From Symsagittifera roscoffensis (lineage: Eukaryota; Xenacoelomorpha; Acoela; Convolutidae), in assembly GCF_963678635.1 (NCBI RefSeq), contig NC_087063.1, forward strand, positions 77,895,617 through 77,959,616: a DNA stretch of 64,000 bases. Reading direction: 5' to 3'. Positions 32,401 through 40,535 of the stretch are shown piece by piece. Under the pieces are notes generated by a model that saw only the letters and a list, made by a program, of their open reading frames with translations, made no database searches and had not been told where the DNA came from. The translations under genes and the position numbers were made by a program. Numbering within the stretch: position 1 is the stretch's first letter; each line of letters starts with the position of its first letter.

Positions 32401-32931
32401 AAATACAATCCGTACGGCGAGGACTTCGTTGTAGACAGGATAGTTGTAAGTGATGTCATGGACTCGCTAGTGGGACTGGACGAAGTGGCGGTGCTAGAAG
32501 AAATCGACTTGGTGAATGACATGGATCAGGATTGGATCGACAATCGATCAGAACCAGAAAGGGAGTTCGAACCAGAAGCGGAACAGACTCATGAGCAAGA
32601 ACTAACGAACTTGCGCGTGCTCGAATGGCTCCATGATCTGCCGACAGATCCAAAAGAGACGATCCTGACGATTCAGGACGTCGCTAAAGATGGCATCAAA
32701 TACATCAGTCATGACAATACCGAGTCCAACTGGGTCGCCCCAGATGGTCCTCTACGTGTTCCACAATCCAACCTCGATCTCCTAGACTTTAGGCGATCGA
32801 CGGGGACGTCGATGGATATTTTTTTCCGGGGAGTGGGGGTAGGATTCACCCACACCGAAAATCTGATAATAAAAAAAATTGAAATCGGCAAGCGAAACCG
32901 GAGAACTAGAGACAGAGGGCGAGAATGCTGA
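29446..32931 (+). CDS. pol: pol, long linker, integrase and acidic C-terminal tail
   Basis: The first 30 residues are the end of RNase H. Then comes an unusual linker of about 500 residues (29.53-31.06 kb) with repeated (D/I/V)LSGES motifs. The integrase has an HHCC zinc domain (first His at 31091, CLSC at about 31200) and a D,D-35-E core: Asp 31291, Asp 31468 in QSDNG, Glu 31576 in GLVERQN. A C-terminal DNA-binding part follows (LLKKWRGPFQITEVHQ). After that is a tail of about 280 acidic residues with one basic patch (SKRGKNKKKYNPYGED) and no recognised chromodomain. It ends at 32931, overlapping the macro-domain frame. Confidence 0.92.
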   Translation: MRLDGYHMIIEHRTRDKHQNADSLSKKTEFYERLEEKQANQSEIKDGFSFLDKETYDKLPLTRWLDKSGHPIPGHPDLPVETAAEIKLLARGEPVPLDLLVRSNLAQQELTRLGINSMALLNRTVKVAPDVMGKLRDLLDREVDRHDREWMETMQRLTVTERTEKRPVSIRSRGVERDCRSIVNQLVSSMPKEVLLRTSFTEYGTLNQTQATEEVRIKSKSSFARRVHFTDAKEEYEPSPDCSSGDETITGQSDTFEPVKDDLSEESDTFEPVQDDLSGERLTRPPRGRILSGESDSKRPMDRVLSGESKNISDNLEYDVGESVVSSVDSRPQSWDNTSETTFNSDMSEIAIHSLLVDWKQRGLDRETHQDPDRDRYTSDEEGTVVDNAADELELIAVSKRPTRLLPHGTVVRTNLEPSVQEATPLKKIWCVKLMDDAHAPEIMSGQMNVVKTYLKARYRLSDLLRAQRNDRMTSSLKRWIENGAPDKGDLEEDSYKILKQFYLKRNDLLYLNKDGIVACKRKEEDKVLYKYNSIVLPQLYQTELLFRSHDQMGHQGVDKVYNRIQKRFEWPGLKKACEKWIAACLSCQQAKDPRKLRFPLQSIESSGFNEVVQIDHQKICMTATGYNQVLVLIDHFTKYAEAAPCMTASAEEICDHLINVWIARHGCPIAFQSDNGKAFVGDLTKELMKRSQVAQAHSTTYYPQTNGLVERQNRTLVSMLRVYCSRYMDDWDKHLPQVMGAYNSTEHSTTGISPHMMLTGHEKVLPLTFFYPEYEGKRTAPQTYVRDVIRRQQDLNDLCRRNTQQAQIRQKKRFDKRTADAKAYSVGDYVWVFQEVVPPKGTKKLLKKWRGPFQITEVHQGGRFYRLSTGRAAHYENIKPHNASSEDWCIPADMQEGDYLIVDPACEVNERGTRDKNDGNEVVDDCDLPLDLELTERVEVDDETLPYAEEDWDCPEQIEIDKGIQPDFPLTMETRQSKRGKNKKKYNPYGEDFVVDRIVVSDVMDSLVGLDEVAVLEEIDLVNDMDQDWIDNRSEPEREFEPEAEQTHEQELTNLRVLEWLHDLPTDPKETILTIQDVAKDGIKYISHDNTESNWVAPDGPLRVPQSNLDLLDFRRSTGTSMDIFFRGVGVGFTHTENLIIKKIEIGKRNRRTRDRGREC

Positions 32932-33442
32932 AAAACCACCTTTTGGACGAATTTTTGAATCGTATTTTGACCTACCGAACCATTATTCAAACAATATCGT
33001 CATAACGGACAGCGATTTCATACTCACGGAACGCACGTGCGCTATAGCGATAACCGCGGACGTAAGCTTCAAAACAGCACTAGCGGCTGATTTCAAAAGA
33101 GAGTATAAGAACATCGAATTTTTATGGAAACAGAGGCCTGGTGTGGGAGGGATGATAGCGCTGACCCCTGTTGCATCACAGATACCAGGGAAATATTTGT
33201 GTTTCCTGGTTACCAAGGCCACTGATAGGCAACACGTAGATCCAAAGAGCTTGGTATTGGCCTTGACTCGACTTAGGGATTTTTTGGTTGAGAGAGGAGT
33301 GACCTCTCTCTCGTTACCAGTATATGATCCTAATAGGGGAAAGCTACATCCGAGAGAGTTGTACGCACTTGTGCATGTAATATGTTCAGAAACTGACATA
33401 GAGGTTTACTTACATAAAAAATACTATCTGAGCATATGCTAG
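32873..33442 (+). CDS. macro-domain protein, TARG1/OARD1-like, at the end of Pol
   Basis: About 190 residues. From about 32.99 kb it has the macro-fold pattern best matched, from memory, by OARD1/TARG1 ADP-ribose glycohydrolases: the VITDSDF strand, AIAITADVSFKTALAADFKR in place of the ADP-ribose loop, KYLCFLVTKATDR (the Lys position matches the TARG1 catalytic Lys), SLVLALTRLRDFLVERGVTS, LSLPVYDPNRGKL, and a final strand DIEVYLHKKYYLS. The TARG1 catalytic Asp in the GLD loop is not obvious here, so activity is uncertain; ADP-ribose binding is possible. The frame has no ATG before the domain. It begins at an A8 run (32871-32878) inside the pol frame, one frame off, implying expression as a Pol extension by frameshift, or a single-base change in this copy. 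A remnant lies at 56672-56766. Confidence 0.72.
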   Translation, partial: KKLKSASETGELETEGENAEKPPFGRIFESYFDLPNHYSNNIVITDSDFILTERTCAIAITADVSFKTALAADFKREYKNIEFLWKQRPGVGGMIALTPVASQIPGKYLCFLVTKATDRQHVDPKSLVLALTRLRDFLVERGVTSLSLPVYDPNRGKLHPRELYALVHVICSETDIEVYLHKKYYLSIC

Positions 33443-33916
33443 GAATTGCGTTTGGCGATAAGTGGTTTTTATTAGGTTACTTGATAAGAATTAGTGTCAA
33501 GTTTTAGATTAGGATTAGGTTTTAGGTACAATAATAGGGATTAGGTTTTTATGTGATAATATAGATGTGTGATGTTTATGTGTTTATGTGTTATGTTATT
33601 GTTATGATATGTTTTATGTTTTGTGTCATAAAAGACCTAGAGTACTCCAGGTCATCAAGGTGACAGCGCTCATTGTGCTACCCTGACGCAGATACAGGTG
33701 GACGATCCACCTTTGTGCTAAATTTTTAAATCAGAATTGAGAAGAGAATTTCAATGAAGAGTTTTAAAGAGTTGAATGATGTTTTATCCAAAAATGATGG
33801 TTTTAAGTCGCGACTTGTTTTGTAGATCTTGATTGATCGGAAATTGTTTATTGAATTAATTGAATCGAACGAACCAGGAAGAAACTACACGACAGCAAGA
33901 ATCAACACAATAAGAA
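33443..33916 (+). other. AT-rich spacer between pol/macro and ORF A
   Basis: Non-coding, with a run of TTATGTGTTATGTTATTG-like repeats (33.55-33.62 kb) and, before the ORF A start, a block GATCTTGATTGATCGG ... ATTGAATCGAACGAACC. Copy 2 keeps both parts at 56.80-57.15 kb. It probably carries a signal for expressing ORF A-C, such as a splice acceptor, internal promoter or internal ribosome entry. Confidence 0.5.
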
Positions 33917-34461
33917 ATGGGTGACACGAACGAGCCAATGGAATTCCTCTCAGTGAGTCTAGGAGCGACTCTAGACGAGATCTATCAGCTGTCAACGAGA
34001 TCGATTGTGATTTTACACGAGAAGACCCGGGGCTGGCGATGTTTGTGGTCGCGCTCCTCAATGCATTAGGACGAGAGGGTCGAGGGAATCGCCCTACAGA
34101 AGTCGTGTTGATGTTGGCCTTCGGTGAGTCCGGGACCGCCGAGAGAGGTCGAAACCGACTGATGAGATGGCGGCGTGGAGAAATGTCTGGCCATGACCTG
34201 GCTCGTGAGTCAGGACTAGGTGAACAGAGGGACCACCGGCTAGGTGAGATGCCCTTACCCATCCAACCTGCGCAGCCACTCATCGGAGCAAAGAGACAAC
34301 GTGATGAGCCAGGCCCGTCACATTCCGTCGACTCTCCAACAGCTGCTCCTCCTCCGAAGAGAGTGAGGGTGAGTGAAAAAGAGATCCAGACGTCGGAGAC
34401 GATTGAAACGCTGGAGAAGAAGGAGAGAGATCAGAGCGAGCTTTGTGCCAAACTCCAGTAG
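33917..34461 (+). pseudogene. ORF A, N-terminal part (frame change and TAG)
   Basis: Starts with ATG 33917. The first about 35 residues (GATLDEIYQLS) are in one frame; the homologous protein then continues in another (EDPGLAMF...ALGREGRGNRPTEVVLML), so this copy has a frame break near 34.0 kb. It closes at TAG 34459-34461 in phase with the next segment. Alignment with copy 2 (57159-57578) shows a conserved domain of about 110 residues ending GEMPLP, then a basic nuclear-localisation-like PPPKRVRV and a coiled coil. I do not recognise the domain. In copy 2 the equivalent of the TAG position is coding. Confidence 0.6.
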
Positions 34462-37400
34462 TATAGGGCGATAGCTCGAGAAAGAGACGAATGGAAGAAG
34501 AAATATGAAGATCTGCAGGTGGATTACAAGGAGGATGAAATAAAGCACCTGAAGGAGCTGTATATGGCAAAGGTGAGCCAAGTGTCACAGGAAGTTCTGG
34601 CGACAATGAAATCCTCGGAGGGATCCAGCGACACACGCCCCAAGACAAGAGTACAGGAGCTGTGTGCATCGAGAGGGCCCGAGGCTCCTCAGCAGACACA
34701 ACAGTCTGCTTCTAGCCAGAGGAGCACGATACCAGACCCTTCTGACACCTACCTCGCTCCTCAGTTCCAAGAATCATTCAACCAAGTGGCCAGAGCAAGA
34801 ATGGATGAGATCAACAGAACCACTGGGCGGACATTGGGTAGGATCGTTCCTTCCCAACGTCGTGATCATTCATCCAATAGCTCGGAGCGAGCACCTCGCA
34901 CGGTAGCGTCCTCGGGGACTGCGCATGGCGGAACATTCCAAAAGTCCCGCGTGGTAGACATTAGGAAGAATCTGACGGCACGTCACCAGTTCACGCAAGT
35001 GGCCGCGGAGCATCCTCGAGCCTGCCTGAATGACATGAGCTGGAACCCCGCTACGAGCGACCAGGTAATTCCCCCAGGGAGTCGCCACTTGTTCATAGGA
35101 GACAGTTTGGTGAGGGATCTGAATGAGATCTTCGTCTATGGTCAGACTACCACTCTGTCCTTTGGAGGAGCCTCAGTGGCTCAGGTCATCAAGATGATGG
35201 AATTCCAGAGCGAAGATCATCTGGATACACTGGTAATAATGCTGGGAACCAACGACGTCTCGAGAGCCCCAGTGACTCCGGAGAGCAAGTGGGAGCCTCT
35301 ATTAGTATGCCTCTTGAACGAACTAAAGGAGAAGTACAGGCCCAGGCTTGTGGTGCTGTGCACGATACCACAAAACCCGCTGGTGGGCACCACATTGGCA
35401 GATTTCATGAATGGCAACGTGACACGGTGGAACGAAATGATCCGCAGCCTGGTGAGAAACAACCCTGGCGAGCTGCGACTTCTGGATCTCGAAAACATGC
35501 TGCGCATGATTGATCACACCGCGCTTACCAGAGATGGAATACATTTCAACACCCAACGAGGGAGACACTGGGTCAATGATGTATTTCAGACGCAGTTGAG
35601 GGAAGTGGAACAGGAGTCGAGGGCGACCAGTTCTCTGGCTCGGATCAGCTCGACCGGAGGAAGTAGAATAAGGGCAAGCGTGCCCGAATCCCTTGTCAAC
35701 CGCCTAGGGCCCTTGGCAATGGAGACGGCTGCAGCCGCACCCGTCGCTCCGAGTTCAAACGTAAGAGAGAGGCTAGGGACTGCTCCTCCTCCCAGAACAC
35801 AACCGCTTGAAAGCCGACTCGTGAGATCAGTGGATCAGAACAGGAATAACTCCCAGACCGTGTCTAGGAGGAACGATCCGCCCGCCACGGCAAACCCTGC
35901 TTCAGTAGCAGGACCGTCTACGAGCGCCGTGCCAGCGGAGGGAATTGAACCAGGCAGCGGGCTGCTTTGGAACCAATCAGACCCTAGTCATTGGGGACAG
36001 TACAAGACGGACATGTCAACGAAGTTGAACATGAATACCTTGACGTGTCGGGAGGACGCAATGAGAATGATTGGCGGAGAAAGTCCCACAGTGTCGCGAC
36101 TATATCGGATACCGGGCGTGGATTGGCTGCTAGCAGAGCAGGAGCAGTTCAGCTCCACGACTACGCTCCGGCACGCAGACTTGAATGGATTGCCTCAGGA
36201 CAATACCTTTGGACCTTTGAATACCCGGTCTCTTACGGACGTCCGACAGAGAGCCCGGGAACTGACGCCACCTGCTCGCAAGGGCAAGTTTCAGGCAGAT
36301 AACAAGCCCAATAACAAGCATCACAAGATGTACAGGCAGTTTGCTAAACCACCCGGTCAGACGCCTGGCGAGTATTCGAGGGATTACCCCCGAACGACCA
36401 CGGTGGATGGAGATGACAAGAGATATGGGAAACTGAAGGCCCCAGTAGGCGACGGCCTGTTTGCCGCTTATGATCCCTTAGATATGAAAGCTGCCAAGTA
36501 TCTGATTGTTGCCGGTTCCGATTATCTCTACACGCCCCGTTCTCTCTTTTGGCCCGACGTGATTTTCTTGACGGCGCCTAAATTGGACTGGGGACAGGCA
36601 ATAGGCATGATGATAAGTGTACGAAGGGTGGTCAGCATGGAGCCGCAGGTGATAGTGGTTGCAGGCTCAAATGATCATCTGCAAAGCAGGGGCTTGTTGA
36701 CACGTCTGACGGATGGGTCGATCCCGAGCAACGAGGTCATAGGGGAGGCGATAATGACATTGCTCTCGGCGATGGCTGAGGTAGAAACAGCAGCAAAACA
36801 AGGTTTCACCCAAAATGTAGTGAAGGTGGTCTTTGTGTTGTCACCAGGGTACGCTGCATTGCCAGAACCCCTTCAGTTTGTGTACACGATGGTCACAACG
36901 ATAGCAGAGGGACGGTTCAACGTGATAATTCCTGCCCCGAACAGAGTGGTAGACCCAGACAATTATCACCCATCCCGATCTGAGCTTCCGGCCGTTTGGG
37001 CTGACATTTCCAATGCCATACAGGGACTCAAAGATTGTAGCACAACTCGGTTGGTGCTAGATGAGGTTCTGGGGTTGGAGCTGTCCAACTTTGCCAGATT
37101 GCTGAAGTTAAGACCAGGGGTAGATGAAGAGCATCTGTTAGTACAACTGGTGGCTGATGATCTCTGGTTCAGACAGATGGATCATGCAGAGAATGAGCAG
37201 GGAAGGACAGTCAGGAAGAACATGACGTCAGCGGAAGAAGATCTCATGGCAATGGCTTTGCGCACGAAGCCGCACAACAACGTATGGTTGTACTTGTCAC
37301 CAAGGCTGTGCACCTTGGGTGAGGACGTGTTCGAGCATGCGCCGGCAGTGATCAAAAAGATACACTTGTATCTGAAGAACTTGTTTGATGCCCGGGAGTT

Positions 37401-37752
37401 AGCTGGGGGCTTGATGTTGAAATTGATGCAGGACGTAAACACGATGTCGCTGGACAAGTTCCAAGCTGACGTGCTAGCCACGAGGGCACAGTATGAACGA
37501 TCGGATGCCATCTTGGGTGGAATGGGAGTGGGATGGACGCCATCCTTCCTGTCAACGTGCTATCCTAGGGCATCCCGGAACCTGATCGCGAGTTTCGTCA
37601 AGGACATCAGGAAGTTGTCGATTGGCCTGATATTAGCCCTATACGTGACAATTGGTCATGGAAATTTCGTGAAAGGACCGGCGAACCTCTTCACCCAAGC
37701 GTTGGCAGATTTGACATTGGATGGACTCCTGACTCTGATTGCCATGACCTAA
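34462..37752 (+). CDS. ORF A main part, tandem SGNH hydrolase-like protein
   Basis: 1,096 codons in phase with the N-terminal piece. It begins with a coiled coil (to about 34.6 kb) and a Ser/Pro-rich region. A complete SGNH/GDSL hydrolase domain follows: block I GDSLVRDL at 35098, block II GGAS, block III GTND at 35245, block V DGIHF at 35533. This gives the Ser, Gly, Asn and Asp/His positions of lipase/esterase-type hydrolases. A proline-rich linker leads to a second domain with the same order but altered motifs: GSDYLY (36514), AGSNDHLQSRG (36661), DNYHPSRSEL (36958). About 250 helical residues follow, ending GLLTLIAMT before TAA 37750. Substrate and role are unknown; SGNH esterase domains are known in ORF1 of CR1 LINEs. 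No membrane segment, so not an env. Confidence 0.85.
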   Translation, partial: YRAIARERDEWKKKYEDLQVDYKEDEIKHLKELYMAKVSQVSQEVLATMKSSEGSSDTRPKTRVQELCASRGPEAPQQTQQSASSQRSTIPDPSDTYLAPQFQESFNQVARARMDEINRTTGRTLGRIVPSQRRDHSSNSSERAPRTVASSGTAHGGTFQKSRVVDIRKNLTARHQFTQVAAEHPRACLNDMSWNPATSDQVIPPGSRHLFIGDSLVRDLNEIFVYGQTTTLSFGGASVAQVIKMMEFQSEDHLDTLVIMLGTNDVSRAPVTPESKWEPLLVCLLNELKEKYRPRLVVLCTIPQNPLVGTTLADFMNGNVTRWNEMIRSLVRNNPGELRLLDLENMLRMIDHTALTRDGIHFNTQRGRHWVNDVFQTQLREVEQESRATSSLARISSTGGSRIRASVPESLVNRLGPLAMETAAAAPVAPSSNVRERLGTAPPPRTQPLESRLVRSVDQNRNNSQTVSRRNDPPATANPASVAGPSTSAVPAEGIEPGSGLLWNQSDPSHWGQYKTDMSTKLNMNTLTCREDAMRMIGGESPTVSRLYRIPGVDWLLAEQEQFSSTTTLRHADLNGLPQDNTFGPLNTRSLTDVRQRARELTPPARKGKFQADNKPNNKHHKMYRQFAKPPGQTPGEYSRDYPRTTTVDGDDKRYGKLKAPVGDGLFAAYDPLDMKAAKYLIVAGSDYLYTPRSLFWPDVIFLTAPKLDWGQAIGMMISVRRVVSMEPQVIVVAGSNDHLQSRGLLTRLTDGSIPSNEVIGEAIMTLLSAMAEVETAAKQGFTQNVVKVVFVLSPGYAALPEPLQFVYTMVTTIAEGRFNVIIPAPNRVVDPDNYHPSRSELPAVWADISNAIQGLKDCSTTRLVLDEVLGLELSNFARLLKLRPGVDEEHLLVQLVADDLWFRQMDHAENEQGRTVRKNMTSAEEDLMAMALRTKPHNNVWLYLSPRLCTLGEDVFEHAPAVIKKIHLYLKNLFDARELAGGLMLKLMQDVNTMSLDKFQADVLATRAQYERSDAILGGMGVGWTPSFLSTCYPRASRNLIASFVKDIRKLSIGLILALYVTIGHGNFVKGPANLFTQALADLTLDGLLTLIAMT

Positions 37753-39942
37753 GGTCGACTGGGTGATTTGCTTGTGCTGTTGCGTTACCCTGAACAACTC
37801 CAGGGAACAAGTCGTGAGTTCAACGCGCAGTTGGAAACCGCCTCGCTCAGGAAGAAGAAAGACTGGAGGACTCTCCTGCTCCAATATCTCTTGCAACAGA
37901 ACAGAAGCGTCACGGGAGAAGATAAGGTGGCGACGGATGCGGGTGAGTGTAAGCAGTATTGTGGCATGCCCTTGCTGACAGATTTGGCTGTCATGATGCG
38001 GATCGATCCGTTGGCTCTGATTCACGGACTGCGGGAATTCGTCACGGTGGTGTATGGACCGGTGATGTCTTTCGCGTTCCCGGACGTGCAAGTCGAGGCA
38101 TACAGGAATTCTGTGGTATATGTCAACCTGGTCTCAGTCGTGGACTGTTCCGTGCTGAATTGGGTAGAACAGAGGGAGTTGAGAGGGCTGGCCAGCGACG
38201 ATAGGCTGCTCGGAAGAATAGCGGAGCCAGGTTGGGTGTTGATGGATTTCAACAACACCTTCAAGTGCCGAATGGGCCGTAAGGACCTTTCCCACATCCA
38301 GTTTAACCCAAAGCTTTGGAATCTGAGACCAGTAGTGAAAGATACAGGAGCGGCAATGAGAGTCCCACTCTTGCCAGAAGCCTACGCACACGCGAAAGAG
38401 AACCAGCAAGCGTGGCTTTCCGGGTCCAGGCCGCTGCCGCACCAATGCCATCGATATCCACCGATAAGGAGGATGTTGTTAGGAGTCACATCTCCCGTCA
38501 TTGCCCCACGCATCGGAGCAGCTCGTGATGCAGAGAAGAGAATGCTGAAGTGGAGTGTTGCAGCCGCGCACACGTTTGACTTCTCATTTCCTGATGCTTG
38601 GAGTAGGAAAAAGATCAAGGCACTACCTTCCAGGAGACCAGAGGTCTCGGCTGAAATGTGGAACGAAGTGTATACTCCCACAGATGACTTATCAAGACTG
38701 AAGTGGTCAGGAGAAGTGACAGTAGTGATGCTGGAAGTGGCAAAGGAGAGCAGAGGAGGCTCATACATAACGATAGAGGACCTGGCACCACATGGCGAGG
38801 AGTCCGTAGAATTCCTGGTGAACGATGAATTGTTTTATCACGCAGGAGACATGACCGTACCGGCTCGGCCGGACTCGGGCATAGACACACGACAAGGCCC
38901 TTCAGGAACCAAGCCGAAACCTGATGCAGATGACGATGAGTTGATGGATCAGGACGATAACGATAACGACATCGAGGGAAAGACGGGAAAACCGGGTGAG
39001 ACGGATCTAGGAGCGTTGGAGACAGACTTGCTGGAATACCGGTTCAGTGAAGACGACGATGGGGAAGTCGATGGGAGTCTATTGCTGATGACGCCATCGT
39101 CTTTCATGTCCCCTACAAAGGAGGCGTCGGCCGACTTATCTCCGATGGACCCAATAAGTCAGGCGAGAGAGTGCCAAAGCAGGGATCCTCAAAGATTCTT
39201 CCATGAGTCACCGAGGAGGAGAAAAATCGAAGAATCAATGAGGGTATCCTTCCTGAGTACGCTACCGGAAGAGGAATGGGAGAGATATCAAAGTGAGTTA
39301 GAAGGCAAGACAGGGGCAACCTGGAGCCGAGTGAACTTCATGGAAAGGTCATGGGACGTGATACGACGATATGGGACGCAGTCCATAATGAAGGTGGGAT
39401 TGAACCAACCCATCATGCGTGAGGTCCTGGAGAAAATAGTGAACTCCATGGAGTCGGATGTTCTGACCGAGTCAGTTACAGAAGACAGTGCCGATGATCA
39501 GCAGGTCACAAAGAAATTACCTGTTAGACGAGCCAGAAAGGGGCTGAAGCGACTAAAAGGGAAGACAGGAAGTCGAGCCGTGAACCCGAGAGTGGTGAAG
39601 TCGAAAGCCAGCGCAGTGGTGGCCTCTCTGACGAGCGCAGGTCGTTCAGGCGAGAGCGGGCAAGGAGATGGTGCGACACTGACAGGGGGAGAAAAAGAAA
39701 ATCTGATACCCCCTATGCTCTTGGCAGGTCTGACCACGACAGCCATGAAATCAAAGAAGACAGCACGAACCCTGGCAGACACTAAGTTAGAGATGGAGAT
39801 CATCAGTCAATGTGGATCTGGAGGAATTGAAGATTACAGGCCCTCGCGAACCAACATGGCCAAGTTGAAATTGGAAGGACAACTCGACGTGGTCGAGTTC
39901 AGTCGAGTCACTGTGCCGGAATCGGTCCACCGGTCCATGTGA
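37753..39942 (+). CDS. ORF B, conserved protein of unknown function
   Basis: Follows ORF A in the same frame, directly after its TAA; no ATG occurs until GMPLLTDL at about 37.96 kb. It is therefore either reinitiated or a continuation of ORF A. The N-terminal 360 residues are well conserved with copy 2: RYPEQ, LLQYLLQQNR, GMPLLTDL, DPLALI-G--EFVTVVYGP, PKLWNLRP, PIRRMLL. A very acidic stretch follows (about 38.93-39.07 kb). The C-terminal part also matches copy 2, with ESPRRRKIE, LPEEEWE, YGTQSIMKVGLNQPIMREVL, a basic patch and KLEMEIISQCG. I recognise no family. It ends TGA 39940-39942, two bases before the ATG of ORF C. Confidence 0.78.
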   Translation, partial: GRLGDLLVLLRYPEQLQGTSREFNAQLETASLRKKKDWRTLLLQYLLQQNRSVTGEDKVATDAGECKQYCGMPLLTDLAVMMRIDPLALIHGLREFVTVVYGPVMSFAFPDVQVEAYRNSVVYVNLVSVVDCSVLNWVEQRELRGLASDDRLLGRIAEPGWVLMDFNNTFKCRMGRKDLSHIQFNPKLWNLRPVVKDTGAAMRVPLLPEAYAHAKENQQAWLSGSRPLPHQCHRYPPIRRMLLGVTSPVIAPRIGAARDAEKRMLKWSVAAAHTFDFSFPDAWSRKKIKALPSRRPEVSAEMWNEVYTPTDDLSRLKWSGEVTVVMLEVAKESRGGSYITIEDLAPHGEESVEFLVNDELFYHAGDMTVPARPDSGIDTRQGPSGTKPKPDADDDELMDQDDNDNDIEGKTGKPGETDLGALETDLLEYRFSEDDDGEVDGSLLLMTPSSFMSPTKEASADLSPMDPISQARECQSRDPQRFFHESPRRRKIEESMRVSFLSTLPEEEWERYQSELEGKTGATWSRVNFMERSWDVIRRYGTQSIMKVGLNQPIMREVLEKIVNSMESDVLTESVTEDSADDQQVTKKLPVRRARKGLKRLKGKTGSRAVNPRVVKSKASAVVASLTSAGRSGESGQGDGATLTGGEKENLIPPMLLAGLTTTAMKSKKTARTLADTKLEMEIISQCGSGGIEDYRPSRTNMAKLKLEGQLDVVEFSRVTVPESVHRSM

Positions 39943-39944
39943 AG

Positions 39945-40535
39945 ATGTTAAAAGCGAGGAACTCCGCGAGAGGGCACCTGATGGCTAGGAGCGAGAAGCG
40001 AGCCATGCAGGAATATCTGAAAGATCTTACGGAGAATTCTAACTTAAATCGGAAAGAATACGGCACGGTGATGTCCTCTGAAGCGAACGAAATCGGATTG
40101 GAAAAACTACTAGAAATTTCTTGGAGGGCGGCCCATCAGAGATACTTCGACGAGACGATGCATGCACCTGCAACGGTGGCAGCGTACCTGGCTCATCCGT
40201 GCACGAGAACTGACCTGCAAGTACGGTTGGCTTGGTGCTTGATGGGCATCAAGAAGGCGGAATATGAAGCCAGTAATGATTCGAAATCACGGGAACAGGA
40301 GCTGGAGTTGATGGAAGCTCTGCTAGCGTTGATTTCAAAAGATGATTCTGCGTTAGCATGGGCTAAGCATAAGGATGCCCTTTGCTTTGTCAGGTTTGTG
40401 GTGGATCGTATCCCCACTCCTGTTTTGGGAGAATGCATAAAGATCATTCGGCAAAAGGGAGTTGATTGCGAAAGAAACTTCCTTAGGGCACTCCTGGAAA
40501 CTATATCAGGATATGCCGTTGACTGTACCAAATAG
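39945..40535 (+). CDS. ORF C, first segment (unknown function)
   Basis: ATG 39945 lies two bases after the ORF B stop (TGAAGATG), a spacing that would allow reinitiation. 196 residues of soluble, mainly helical protein starting MLKARNSARG, which matches MLEYRNSARG in copy 2. The frame closes at TAG 40533. A second frame, open from 40462, overlaps it and continues with similar composition, so a frame break near 40.5 kb is likely. Copy 2 has deleted most of this part, so the break cannot be checked there. Confidence 0.62.
   Translation: MLKARNSARGHLMARSEKRAMQEYLKDLTENSNLNRKEYGTVMSSEANEIGLEKLLEISWRAAHQRYFDETMHAPATVAAYLAHPCTRTDLQVRLAWCLMGIKKAEYEASNDSKSREQELELMEALLALISKDDSALAWAKHKDALCFVRFVVDRIPTPVLGECIKIIRQKGVDCERNFLRALLETISGYAVDCTK

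Noticed and set aside
38954-39100. Chromodomain or PHD finger in the acidic regions of pol or ORF B
   Set aside because: Only low-complexity acidic stretches; no aromatic cage or Cys/His pattern.
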